Positions 43,915 through 55,920 of a stretch of DNA of 64,000 nucleotides are shown here, piece after piece. The translations under genes and the position numbers were made by a program. This DNA comes from Nectonema munidae. Taxonomy: Eukaryota; Nematomorpha; Nectonematoida; Nectonematidae. The stretch is from positions 620,001 to 684,000 of the forward strand of contig JAUIRK010000893.1 of the NCBI GenBank assembly GCA_030549495.1, given 5' to 3'. Each line of letters begins with the position of its first letter. Within the stretch, counting starts at the first letter, position 1. The notes below the pieces were generated by a model that was given only the letters and a program-made list of their open reading frames with translations, did no database searches and had not been told where the DNA came from.

Positions 43915-46425
43915 ATTATTTATTCTATTACAATCCTCCCTTATGTACATTTGATTATTGTATATTTAATACTTGCTTACCTGGTATATCTTGGTTTTGA
44001 GTCTCTTTTCTGAACGGCATAGAAATAAGAAGGATAGGAGTAGAGCCTTAATAGGAAAAAATTACTAAGAAACGTTAGAGATGGTTGTCAGCGTGAGAAG
44101 CGTTGAACCTACGAGCATCATTCAGTGCGCTGAGCTCTTCTACGTTTTACATTGAAACTCTCATTTTGTATTTATTTGCGACTGCTTTCTCTTCACAAAT
44201 TTTGAAAAAACACTTTATCGGGATAAGTGACTACAATTGGTAGTCATTTAATAGAAATATATTTTTTGCAATAGTATTCAAACATTAAGAAAAAATAATA
44301 CCAGTCTAGAACAAATGCTGCTTTGTTTTCTTGAAGATTTTTTACAAGTGAAACTTCTATAAGTGTTTTTATAAAAGTTCTCTTTTCAGAAAAAAAATTT
44401 AAAATAAAAATTTTTCTTTCCTTTAAAAATTAAGACTTGCTACATCAAGTATGTTGAAAAAAATTATTAATTGCCAGCAGACAGATTTTCTTCTAACTAT
44501 ATTTTTCTATAATCTTATCTATAAAGTCGACACCAACTTTGGTTTTATTGTAGAAGTTTATAATTTGTACATTGTTCTTGTCATTGTTAAAATCAAAGGA
44601 TAAAAGTTACTTGATAAAAGAATAATATAAATGAAAATTTCCTAAAGGGTACACAAGAACACCAATGGCGGTAAAAGATGACAAATGAAATTGTAAAAGA
44701 AAACTTAGATTTTATAACAGAAAAAAATTATCAATGGATATTATTTGGCGTTGCGTATTCACCGCTCAATTTTTAATTAACAAATCTAATCTGGCCCATG
44801 ATTCATGCTAGACAGGGACAAATGGACCCTCATAGGTCTCTAACGATTTCGTATCCTAGCCATCTTGTTATTCTTACAAAGAAAGTGCGAAATTTTTTAG
44901 ATAAATTTAGTTTTCTTTTTGATTGGAGAAGTGTATGTAAATCACTGTAATTTTCTTATTAATTGATCAACAAATAAAAAACTAAATTTTTAGCTTAAAC
45001 ATCTCAACTTTTAGAAAAGTTTTTTGGCAAAATTAAATTCTCGCGAACAAATTTTTAAAGCATAATTCGCAAAAATCAGGCTAAGATAGACAAATGCAAA
45101 AATTTGGAAGTTAATCAGCATTTACATAATACGCTCTTCTTATAGGAAGCTCAATTTTTGTATGCCTTCGGCTAAGTTACTTTTATCGATTGCGAGGGAG
45201 AGAGATAATATAATTGCATTTTTTACCTTTTGGTTCCACGAATACAATTAAAAGTTTTTTGCTATCTATTTGTTTATCAAATACATGCCCGTATTCTAAC
45301 TCAAAGAAATGCAAAATGTAGAAAATCGACACAATTATTTTGCCTAAAATGTGCCAAATTTGTCTGTCCTGTTGATAAAATAACGTTATCTTTTCTCTGA
45401 TTGAAATTAATATTTTTTTTAATATACTTTTAGTTTCTTATTACTCTGAAAATTATTTTTCCACTTTTTTCTACAAGTTTTGGTAAACAAAATATAATTG
45501 AAACAAAATATATGTGTCTAAAACTTTTGAACAAAAATTAAATAATCGATATAGAATGTTTATAATAGTAAATGAAATGTGTCTAGACAAATGCTATTCT
45601 AATTTTGTGGGTCATTTGGTGTTCGTTCAGACGATTAAAAAAAGTCAACATACTGGTTAACAAAAGATGTTTTATTGACAATATAAGCGTGCATACATCA
45701 CGTCATAAAATTGTCCACACGTATAGGTAGTGAACAGATTCAATTCACCCTTTGCCTATATCTATACGTGACGAATTCGAATGTCTCATGTGTTTTCCTT
45801 AAAAAACGATATATCCACTTATACTCCATATCGACATTTATGCCGGAAAATGGGGTAGTTTATTTTTATTTAGGTTCCGAAAATGAAATTCAATTTTTTT
45901 AACTGCCTCTCCCCCAATTACCATGGCTCATATGTGCAGACTGACCAAAATCAACGAATAAATTGGCGTTGATCTTTTGTTCCTCTTACACAGCCATTCC
46001 CTACCTTTTCAGCTTCACTTCGCCTTTCAGCCATGTGCATCGATCCTACGCCCCTCTAAACTTATATCTTAGTATTAGTTAATTCATTCTCTATTGACCC
46101 CAATGATATATAACAAGAGCAAGGAGTTTTAAAATGGTGTGCTGCTGTAAAATTATTTTTGAATCAACTGTGTTCTGGTTAGAGAATAAAAATGACAATT
46201 GTGGAGTGTTTTAGTTTGAAAACCAGGGCTCCAACACTACGCGCCAATTCCCTTTCATTCTTCTGCAATTCAGCGATCAACAGAGACCTTAACTGTTTAG
46301 GAAAGGAGATTTGAATTCACGAAGAATGACATCCTACTTTCAGACGACATGCGTTTACATATTTTCAATACTCTTACTCATGAGTTTTATCAAATTGAGT
46401 TGCTTCAATATAAAAACTTTTTTAC
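43915..46425. other. No gene seen
   Basis: 2.5 kb of AT-rich DNA without long open frames or repeats that I recognise. Confidence 0.4.
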
Positions 46426-46426
46426 T

Positions 46427-46570
46427 TTTTTTTTATTTACCGCGGGGTGTTTTCATCGAGAAGGCACAATGGCGCCACTTGTATCGAACTATAAGAAAGT
46501 AGGCTTGATGCGGGATCGAACCCAAGACCTTGAGTTATCGAAACCCAGTACAACCAACCTTACTTCACTT
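46427..46570 (-). repeat. tRNA-derived SINE, family B copy 2
   Basis: Same family and strand as 19612-19757. Shared words are TCTTGGGTTCGATCC, GTTCGATACAAGTGGCGCCA and GATGAAAACACCCCGCGGTA, followed by an A-rich tail. Confidence 0.8.
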
Positions 46571-47130
46571 ACAGCAAACGCACAATTATTGAAAATACGG
46601 ATGGATTGAAAAATAAATAATCCTAATCTAAACCAATAGTTCCCAAACTATGGAGGTGCCGTAAGATATACTCAAAGTGGGCAAAGAAGCGAAATGAATA
46701 AACAGATATACTTTTTCAAAATATTAAACATTAATTCATTTTCTTAATTGTAAAAAAGTTATTAAATACATCTCTACTAAAAAAGTTTGTTTAACTAAAA
46801 AAATATTATCTCAAAAATGTGATTCATTTTGGTAGCTTTTATCTTTGAGAAGCAGACTAAAAGTTCAAAGTGATCATTGTTTTCTTTATAACTTAGGGTC
46901 AAGGAACTTGTGAAGAAAAAATTATTTTACTACATTAAATAGTTACTGTAACAATGCCAAACTATAATATCTCTCATAGTTAAAATACCATTTGATTAGA
47001 TAAAATTTGCTACTTAATTGTAGTACATTATCGGTAATTTGGCTCTATCCGGCCCTCAAATTTCTATTCTTTTGAAGATGATTTAGAGTAGTTCTAAGAA
47101 AGTCCTTACCAAGTCTAAAGTTATTAATTA
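46571..47130. other. Possible decayed hAT end, otherwise nothing
   Basis: CAATAGTTCCCAAACTATGG at 46633 resembles CAGTGGTTCCCAAACT hAT termini. No partner end found. Confidence 0.25.
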
Positions 47131-47350
47131 ATTAATTAATTAATTAAGTTGTTTTGGGCCGTTCCCCCCCTTCTTTTTGTTTGTGGTGGCCCCCCCAGGG
47201 TGGGGCTTAATTTGACTTCCTTCCCCCCACCCACCACCCCCCCCTCTTTTTAAAAAAAAAATATTTTTTATATATTTTTTTATTTTAAAAAAAATTATAA
47301 AAAAATAAATAAAAATAAAAGAAAAAAAAATCAAACCAACCCACCCACCA
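47130..47350. repeat. Low-complexity block: (TTAA)n, poly-C and poly-T/A runs
   Basis: (ATTA)n at 47128-47147, then several C-runs (47166, 47192, 47224) and long A/T runs. This may be an expanded low-complexity tract or a poorly resolved assembly stretch. Confidence 0.6.
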
Positions 47351-49918
47351 AATTTGGAAAAATTTTTTGTTATGTTTAAACAGTCGCTAGGCCTTTCATA
47401 GTTCATTCTAAAAAAACAAATCCTATCAGTTTTTCTGGAATTACCTGCAATTAATTCAAATAAAGTCCTCGTTTTTACTCATTGGAATCAATAAAAAAAA
47501 GTTTCAATTTTTAAAAATATATTTTACAAATTAGAGATCATTGGAAATCTAAATTTAAGGTGAATTATTTTTGGTCAATCTATGTGATAAGAATTATATT
47601 TTTGGTCAAACTTCACTGAAAACAAGGAGTGGTTACACTTACTACTTTAAATGCTTACATTGCTGACAATAGAAAAATATTGTAAATATTTATTTAATCT
47701 AAAAAATGAGTAAAAGCTTTCAATTTACATGCATTGATTGTAATACTACTATATAAATAGTAAAACTTAATTTCACCCCTTTTTGTTGACTTCTATAGTT
47801 GTGAAATTACCTCTGTTTATTTTAAGATAACGTAACTTACTTCACCATTACATTAAATTCAGCATCATAAAAAATCGATAATCTTCACCTCTTTTCAAAA
47901 GCACAAGTGCAAAGACAGTTTTGCTTTCATTTAAATGATATGAAATCAAACAGGCAGCAAACTTTTTATAAAAAATATCAAATTAAATACTCTGAAAAAT
48001 GTAAATTCAATCATTTTTTCACTTTTGTCCTCCCTTCACAGACAATTCTGAGTATATGGTATAGTAGTATATAAATTATTTCAAACTACACTTTGTAAAA
48101 TTTTTTAGAGTTAATAACGTAAACGATATAAAATATCATGTTAACGTCCAAGTTTACCTGATTTATTTCAAGTAGTAACTAATTTTTAATGTTTTTAGTT
48201 TTTATTTCCTTTAAGTCACACATTTTTAAAGTTTTCAAAAATTTATCCATTTTTGTTTCTCTTAATACTATTAATTAAGAAGGATGAATCAAGCCTCGTA
48301 CCATAAGGTATTTCTATGACATTTGAAACAAACGTCTCAAATTACCTCGTTCATTGCATAAAATATGTTTATATTCTCACAATAATAACAAGGTTTCTCA
48401 TTTTTCAAGTATGTTAGCTCTGGATCTAGGCGTGATGTGCACAAATCGTTTATGGTAAGTAAGGCAAACGGACTTAATTCAAAGAAATCGTTTAAAATTT
48501 TGCTTAATTTCAAGATGCAAACCTTTCGGGCATTAGCCTCAATTTTGCTTTAATAAATATGTTAAATATGTTATGTGTAACACTTATTGAAATTGAAACT
48601 TGGAGATAACTATAGAAGCGGAGATAATTATAGAGAATTCTATAGATATAAACTATAGAATTGTTTCAATTTCACGCATTTTGAAAAGAACTGCAATTTT
48701 TAAATCCCCATTTTTATTTCAAGTTTTCATTCCAACGAATCCTACGCATGATAAGATTGGAAGTGAAACAAATAGTTTGTGCCTACTTTATAGAAAATGA
48801 ATTAAAAAAAGTTTTTACCACAGCCAAAACTTTTGTCATTCTTGTCACTTTTCTGGCCTAAACGCCGTCAGCGTTTCGTTAATATACGCACGCAATGATT
48901 CAGCGAATTAGTACCAAGGCCTATTTTCCATTGTTCCTCTTATCAAACAGCTGGGGCAGCTTCTTTATTAGTAAAAATATACGCGAGATAGAATACTAAT
49001 ATTTAGTGAATAGAAGAGACGTGACAAAGCATTCTTCCACTTACTTGCAACTTCACCTTAGGAAAGCGCATACGCTTTTTGCGTGCATTGTTTTGGTACT
49101 GGCGTAGGAAATAACGATGGCAAGCAGTTCTCTTATCTCTCAGGGGAGATTGGAGTGTGTATAGAGGTTTTGTGTCATTACTGCGGCGTATCACTTGACC
49201 TTCGTAACAGCTGGGCTCTTTTTATTCCACTTTACTTTTTCTTCAAGTTGGAAAAGTACAACACCCTTTTATACAACGTTTTTGAATTGATATAGAGCAA
49301 TTTTTCAAAAAGAAAATTGTTTAGTACAAAAAAATTTTAACAGGAAAAATGTTTCTTGTAAAAATTCAACTATTGCTGGCCGGTCTCATCTACTATTACA
49401 AGTCATAAAATTCTTTCTATTAAAGTCGTATCGATAAATATAGGGGCAGTGAGTAAATTTGTATGACTTATTAACTTTTTTCTTTTATTCACATTTTTCA
49501 TGGGTTTTTTTGGATTAAATCTTTTTTATGCTGAAAAAATGATAAACAAAAAATTTCATGATAATAATATAAAAATTTAGAGATAAAATGTTTTGAAAAA
49601 GCGCTTTGAGCGTAGAGACATGATAATGTGAAATTAAGAGCATTTTAAGAATTTGGCTCACCGCCCTAACTTTATTGTGAAAAGAGAGTTTGCACTATTA
49701 TTATCATCATCATCATCATCATCCTCTATCTAAACAGAATTTTAAATTAAATTCCTGCTGTTGATGGGATCCTTTGTACTATATAGAGTTCGGGTCGATT
49801 CTGGTTATAATCAGAAGCAGAGTAATTAGAACCATAATCATTTTTTTTAAAAACCCAAAATGAGAATAAAAATCAAACCTAGATAACCACAAAAATCAGA
49901 TTCTCTCAATAATTGTAG
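47351..49918. other. No gene established
   Basis: AT-rich. 49003-49194 is open on the minus strand with a basic peptide (RKKRMRFPKVKLQ) but no family match; upstream exons of 49919-50125 may lie here. A (CAT)n tract is at 49700-49722. Confidence 0.35.
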
Positions 49919-50125
49919 CGCTCGAAGCTTCGCTGGTATACATCAGGAAAACGAGAAAATCAACGTGAAAAACTAAGAACTGAGCTCAACACTACCTTCC
50001 CTATCAAGGCAACACAATTAAATGAAGTTACTGGAAACGAAAGCAAGCCATCTTTCCACACACATGTGTGGAGTAAGAAACCGAAACGATTGCCAATTGT
50101 ATCATTTGTACAGGAGAAATTGTAA
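49919..50125 (+). CDS. Candidate last exon of an unidentified host gene
   Basis: After an acceptor (AATTGTAG) at 49918 there are 68 open codons ending in TAA at 50123-50125. The peptide runs RSKLRWYTSGKRENQREK, then FPIKATQLNEVTGNESKPSF, then HVWSKKPKRLPIVSFVQEKL. Codon use and composition look coding and GC content is raised relative to the flanks. I do not recognise the family. The upstream exon was not located, so frame and strand rest on the open stretch and the splice acceptor only. Confidence 0.4.
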   Translation, partial: RSKLRWYTSGKRENQREKLRTELNTTFPIKATQLNEVTGNESKPSFHTHVWSKKPKRLPIVSFVQEKL

Positions 50126-50870
50126 TTGATAACCAGGAAAACTTTATTGCATGACAAAATAAGCTTTCTGTGATTTGATTTGCAAGTTTTGATTCAGTTC
50201 GTTAGATTAATAAAAATAATGCGATTTTTAAAAAAAAACCTACAATTTCATTTTCTTTTTATTAGAAAAATTACAGATTCCTTTGATTAACACAGAGAAA
50301 TGCATCAAAATTTGCTTATTTATCACAAAATTTTGTCATGCCTTCATTTTTACCATGACATAAATTTAGTTAAAAAGTTTTGAGGGGTGCTTTCTGGCGT
50401 ATATTTTTAAAAAATTAGCCAAACTCAAAATTAGCGGGCAAAACATATTTAAAAATGAAATAAATTTAAACTTTGAAAACAGCTTTAGCAGACTAGATCT
50501 CAAAAATTTAATTCATAGAAAAACATTTTGCTAAAAGTTGTTTTTTAACAAGCAAAAAGATGGAATCATGCAAATCCAAAATGTGCTAAAGTGAATAATT
50601 TTTTTAATGTTTCTCTTCTTATTCTTTACATAAAACCTGCAAAGTAGAATAAAATAACGTGGATAAAGTATATTATAAATATTTTCATAGATAAGGAATA
50701 TGTATATATGGATGTTGATAACTAGGTTTTCCAAATATATCCAACATCTTTAATTTGATTGGTTGTAATTATTCGACCGACCATTAGCCAATATCAACCA
50801 ATCATATAACGTTTTGAGCATTAAAAAACTATCTTTTGGAATCTTGTTACACTCAACATATATGTGTGAT
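50126..50870. other. No gene seen
   Basis: AT-rich, includes AATAAAAATAA at 50208 that could serve the candidate exon 49919-50125. Confidence 0.35.
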
Positions 50871-50884
50871 AGATCTATATATAT

Positions 50885-51190
50885 AACCGTCCCTTGGACG
50901 TTTTTCGCTTCGAATCTGATTGAATTTTGAAATCATCTTCTTTGTTTTAGCTTGGATCCCCGCTCATCTCAGCCATATGGCTCTAGAATCCAATCGGTTT
51001 ATATGTAGGATTTAATTCCTTTCTTCATGATTACTCCAACCTCTGCTTTTTTTAGTATTCATCTTTTTAGTTCTTTCATGATAAGAATTTTGAAATCATC
51101 TTCTTTGTTTTAGCTTGTATCGCCACTCATCCACCTCAGCCATAAAAATGATATAATTTTCCAGGCATTTATAAGTCTTTTGGGATCTCT
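50885..51190. repeat. Direct repeat with a Helitron-like edge
   Basis: TTTTGAAATCATCTTCTTTG and following TTTTAGCTTG occur at 50926 and 51090 (period ~164). The left edge CCGTCCCTTGGACGTTTTTC resembles the 3' end of the Helitron at 15731 (CCGGTCCCGTGGTCGTTTCT), so this could be an old relative. Confidence 0.4.
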
Positions 51191-51499
51191 TTCTTTCTAT
51201 ATTATACTGTTAAAGGAAAATAAATATTCTTTATCTTGAACAAACCTTTAGAATTGGGTTTTTGAACATAGGCGATGATTGCATACATCTTAGCATAGTT
51301 ATGTCTAATTTCATATAATTATAATTCGATTTAGTATCTTCAAATCATTTTGACTCCTATAACGATAAATAAACGCGTTCACATATATTACATCAGGGAG
51401 CTATTTTTTAAACTCTAGTTTAAAGGATTGCTTGAATATTTGGTCTCCCGTGGTATTTCCAGACCACTAATTTTGAAAATTGCAACAAAAAAATTTCGC

Positions 51500-52400
51500 C
51501 CCCTCAATAATTTTGAGCATGTATATATATACATTCAATTTTAGAAATTGAATCTTTTAAATTAGCTTTATATGGTGGATTAAAATTCAAATTGTTGAGC
51601 AGTTCAAGATCTAACATAAATCGACACAAATAAGATACTTGCGAATCGGTAACACATTTTTCGCCATTGTACAAATGACCTTTTTTGCACACACACTTTC
51701 TTGAATTACAGACTTAATTTTCCTTTGATTACACTTTTTAACGTTACTAGCACCCTTTTCATCGTATTTTTGATGCTCCTTACAAATTCCAACATACAAA
51801 AATCTCCCAAACACGGAAGAAATTTGAGAGACTCTCTTTCAGTATGAGGTAGAACACTCGAAGGTTTTTCTGCATTCTTCTTTCACTTTGGATTTGCCTT
51901 TTACTTTTTTTTAATTGAAAGGATTTGTTTTTAAAGCATTTCTCACTAAAACATTCTTGCGGCTTTTGGCACTTTTTTCTCAACTTCTTGGTTTTATATT
52001 TTTTTGGTATAAAAATGACGAACTTGAAGATTTTTGTTTATAGCATATATCTGTTCCACACTCCCTATTTATCTTATAAAGGGAGTTCTGGGCTAAAAGA
52101 GGGTAGAAAGGCATTGACACACTCCATCAACGCAGTTGTTGGATTCACACCCTCTGTTTCTATCACACATTTCATCGTATTCCTTCAGTTCTAGTATTTT
52201 TCATACTTGTTTTTAGGACGAACAGCCTTCGCTCCACTTGCCAGTTGTGCATTCCCTTTTACATCTTTTGTGCAGCCTATATTTCTTATGTCCTCGCTTT
52301 TCTCAAAAATGGTTGAAGAATCGCATCAGCATATTGCTTTCTTGCATACACCCCCCCTCCCAACTTCATTGCAGTCTTGATTCGAACAAGACGGCATTTT
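51500..52400 (-). pseudogene. Relic of a Cys-rich (EB/EGF-like) protein gene
   Basis: On the minus strand, shifted frames carry Cys-rich pieces: CQKPQECFSEKCFKNKSF near 51950, DEKGASNVKKCNQRKIKS near 51740, and CAKKGHLYNGEKCVTDSQVS across a shift near 51670. CxxGxxxNGxxC is typical of EB or EGF-like modules. Many stops. A ~45-bp duplication (TTTCATAGTTTGAAAATTCA at 52397 and 52448) lies at its 5' side. Identification is tentative. Confidence 0.35.
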
Positions 52401-52610
52401 TCATAGTTTGAAAATTCAGAATTAGTATCACAATTCTGACACATTTTTTCATAGTTTGAAAATTCAGAATTACTATCAATTTTTGCAATTAGAGTGTCAA
52501 AATATCAATCAATTTTGCCATTTACGTGTTAAATTCTTCTCCAACAATATTATTCAAATTTTTAATAAAATATACACATATTCCTTGGAGATTTTCTGAG
52601 ACCATTTCTT

Positions 52611-52799
52611 CTATAAACTTGACAAGTAAATCATCAACTCTTCTATATTCTTCCCACCATTTTGAACTTCATAGTGATTTTTTATTAAAAATTTAGCAGT
52701 AGAGTAGTTTAAATTTAAAACTTTTATTATACTTTCTCCTTCCACACAAATTATTCTTATCAAAACTTCCTTTTTTTCGTCTGGTATTGGAGGAGACAT
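52611..52799 (-). pseudogene. Helix-turn-helix fragment, probably transposon-derived
   Basis: 62 codons on the minus strand, MSPPIPDEKKEVLIRIICVE followed by KVLNLNYSTAKFLIKNH. The second part looks like the recognition helix of homeodomain-like HTH regions found in transposases. No catalytic domain follows. Confidence 0.35.
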
Positions 52800-55184
52800 T
52801 TTAAATTAGACAAGAACAAAAAGTAAAAAGAAATAATTTCAAAAATCGTCTGCTTAGATCTGATAAATCATCATGATATCATTGGCATAAATATTTATAT
52901 ATAAATTCTGGCAATCCGCTTATGTTTACGTGCTACGCATATAATAAATTGCACCATCAACTCATAATGAAAACAAAGCACATATTTTTCTCGAAGTTTT
53001 ATGAACATCTGCTCAATACTTTTTGTTGCGTATTCCTTTTCTTTATACACGTTGACTTGATAGAATTTCTTTATCGTGTTCCTTTATAGCATGTCTTCTT
53101 CCGATAACTCTTCTTCAACTTTCAGTGATTCTGATAATAATGAGACATCTCAAATCGAACATGTCTTGTGAAATTGACTTTTTTGATCAAAATCTGATTG
53201 CTCCTGATTCTACTGAATATTTTTCGGAGCCAAGAAATAGTGGAGTAGGAAGAAGAGAAAGTTTGAATATTCGCGATTCGATCTCCAGACCTCCAGGTCC
53301 TAAAAGCTCTGCTAAAAATTTAAAGGATATTTTTTCCATATTTAAACTTTTTTTCGATGTTGATCTTATTCAATACTTGTACTCAATGACAATGCACAAA
53401 ATGGAATCCAATTATAAGTAAGTTGTATTTTTAAAATCTGAAAAGTAAAAACAAATTTTATTTTTTAGATCGACTAATCCTAAGTACGTAAACTTGTACC
53501 ACTGCTACACAAAGTTTAGTATTTCCTATCTTCTCGCTTACTTTGGCTCTTTTGATTTACATCGGTCAAAATGGTGATCAAAAAGTTAAAACTGCTGACT
53601 TATTTTCAAATGCTGGGAGTCCTTTTTTACGAAGTTGCTTGGGACGCGATATGTTTACTCTCATTCACGTATTTTTACGTTTTGACAAAAAAACGAGAGA
53701 GATGCTAATGACAAGATTAGTCCCATTCGTAAAATCCATGATTATTTTTTTTTAAAGTTTTTTCATTGTATTGGAATCCTCATTCAGCCGTTACCATAGA
53801 TGAACAGCTTGTTACATTTAGGGGAGGATGTCCGGTCAAAATATATGACCCCAAAAAACCCGGACACTACGATATAAAATTATATCACATAAACGACGCT
53901 AAATTTTATTATTGTCTATCTCCCGAATTCTATGTGGGTGGTATTTCTGATAGAACTTACTTTTCTGGGCTAAATATTTGCAAGACTAATTGAAAATAGT
54001 AAAATACCTAAAGGGTGTGGCATTTACACGGATAGATTTTTTACTAGTCATTCCTTAGCTGTTTGGTGTAGTACAAAAAATTTATCATTGTGCGGAACTG
54101 TTATGTCAAATAGGAGATTTGTCCCCTTAGTATTTAGACCCCCCTATCTTAGAGAATTGCGACTTAGTGAATGCAAAAGTAGAATAATATATTCCGATTA
54201 TGTTTCTCTGAGCGCGTATATACCTAGACGTCATGCCGTACGTAACTTTGAAGTTGTATATATTATGTCATCACAGCATAAAAACGTGCAAATCACTAAT
54301 GTTGCTTCGAAACCTGAGAGCTTGTTGGAATACAACTAGTTCAAAGGTGGAGTTGATGTTGTGAATAAAATGCTAAGAGCTTACAAATCGTATAAACCCA
54401 ATAGAAATTGGACTTTTGCGCTATTTTCAAATTATCTAGATATTAGTGTGCTGAACTCATGGGTTATAGCAAAGTTCAATAGCCCTAGGGATTTCCCCAA
54501 CACAAAACAAGGCGGTAGAAAGATATTTATAAAAATGCTTGCCCTGCAAATGGCTGAAGAATCTATGAAAATAAGATCTCTAACTTCAGAGTTATCCCTT
54601 GATGTCAAGCATTTATTATCATACTATGGTTTTGAAAGTCGTAGTGAAGTAGAACCTACATCATCAAGCAAAGCTTCATGTTTTCTTTGCATCTCAAGAA
54701 AAAAACAGAACTTCACGTCGATGTGCAAAATTTGGAAATATGTTTTGTAAATATCATTCTAAAGTTATTTGCTCTAAATGCCTCTAAGTATATAGTTTTA
54801 AAATAAATTTTTAACACCTGTTATATTTTTTTTTTGACTTTTTTAGGCTAAGTTTTTTTTGAAGTAAAAACCGGTTATTCGTGTTATGAGAATAGCTTGA
54901 AAATATTAATATATGCGTTGTAAAGTTAAATTCATAAATTTTTTAAAATTATTATATATATATAAATTAACGCCATCTATTAATTTTTTATGATAAATTT
55001 ATTATTTTTAAGTTTTGGTAAAAAATATAGCCACAAAATAATTTTTTTTTACTAAAGATTAAACTTAAAATTGTAAAGAACATTTACATGTTAGTGGTAA
55101 TTGAGGTTTCTATAATAAAATTTTGTGTAAATAGCGTTTTAATGTTGAGAGCGGAAAAAATACATAGAGTCCGTCAAGCGAGGG
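52800..55184 (+). mobile_element. piggyBac-like transposon, long but broken
   Basis: The right end CCGTCAAGCGAGGG is followed by TTAA (55185-55188). The left end is not resolved; the internal word AAAATCGTCTGCTTAGATC at 52843 marks the expected left region, so the terminus should be near 52800. The transposase is at 53091-54780. Closest relative in the window is 42538-43910. Confidence 0.7.
53091..54780 (+). pseudogene. piggyBac transposase, all catalytic segments present, about five breaks
   Basis: Begins at ATG 53091 (MSSSDNSSSTFSDSDNNETS), continues after a shift with DFFDQNLIAPDSTEYFSEP and KDIFSIFKLFFDVDLIQYLY. A GTAAGT...TTTTTTAG stretch (53419-53467) looks like a small intron. Then LIYIGQNGDQKVKTADLFSN, SPFLRSCLGRDMFTLIHVFL, VTIDEQLVTFRGGCPVKIYD (first Asp), GIYTDRFFTSHSLA (second Asp), RRFVPLVFRPPYLRELRLSE and FKGGVDVVNKMLRAYKSYKP (third Asp). 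A Cys-rich end follows across a shift near 54700. Breaks fall near 53150, 53700, 54000 and 54338. Confidence 0.85.
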
Positions 55185-55188
55185 TTAA

Positions 55189-55880
55189 ACAAAATTTTAA
55201 TTTTATGTCAACAACCATTATATAAAAAAAAATTTCAAAAAAATTTTGAATTATATATTTAACCTTGCAGCTTGTTTGAACCTAAAATCTTGACACAAGC
55301 GTACTCGATTGTCAAAGTTTATGTTCTCTACGAATATGCTTTGCGAAAATCAGGATTATTGATTCAATCATGTTTTTCTCAGATGTAGTAACCTTGAAAT
55401 TACTCGCTCTATAATTGTTTACGCACCACGAAATTATATAACAAAAGTCAACCTATCTATAATTTTAGTAAACAAAATTAATAGAAAGAGTTGTTTGGAA
55501 ATATTACGCATGGTGTTTCAATTGAAAACAAAACAAATCGTTACTTGGCTTCCATTCGTTCACGAATATTATTTGGATCCGCCACTGATAGACAGTGATG
55601 CTTGATAAACTATTTACTAACATAGGATCTAAGTGAATAGACGGAAAATTATGGAGTGAAATTTAAATTTTGAAAGCTTCATAAAGGCTTTATGTTTTGA
55701 AATTAAACAGAAATAAAGAGTAAATTGATAAACATGTAGTAATAAATGGTACATCTTACTTAAAATTTGGAATGATAGTCACTCTGAGCTCAAATATAAA
55801 GTTGTGAGATTGGTAAACCAAAAATTTTATGCTTTGAAAAGTGAAGATTAATAAACTCATCAAATTAGTGCAGTTCTTCA
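55189..55880. other. No gene seen; possible hAT end
   Basis: AT-rich. TTGGATCCGCCACTG at 55574 is the reverse complement of a CAGTGGCGGATCC-type hAT terminus; no partner end found. Confidence 0.3.
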
Positions 55881-55896
55881 GTAAAAAGAGAAAAAG

Positions 55897-55902
55897 TTTA
55901 TT
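55897..55902 (-). promoter_or_regulatory. Poly(A) signal of HAGH
   Basis: TTTATT on the plus strand reads AATAAA on the minus strand, 18 bases beyond the HAGH stop codon. This implies a very short 3' UTR. Confidence 0.55.
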
Positions 55903-55920
55903 TGGAAAATGTGACAAAAG

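Noticed and set aside
49003-49194. Basic minus-strand frame considered as a ribosomal protein (eL37-like)
   Set aside because: Cys spacing and core motifs of eL37 are absent; only general basic character is shared.
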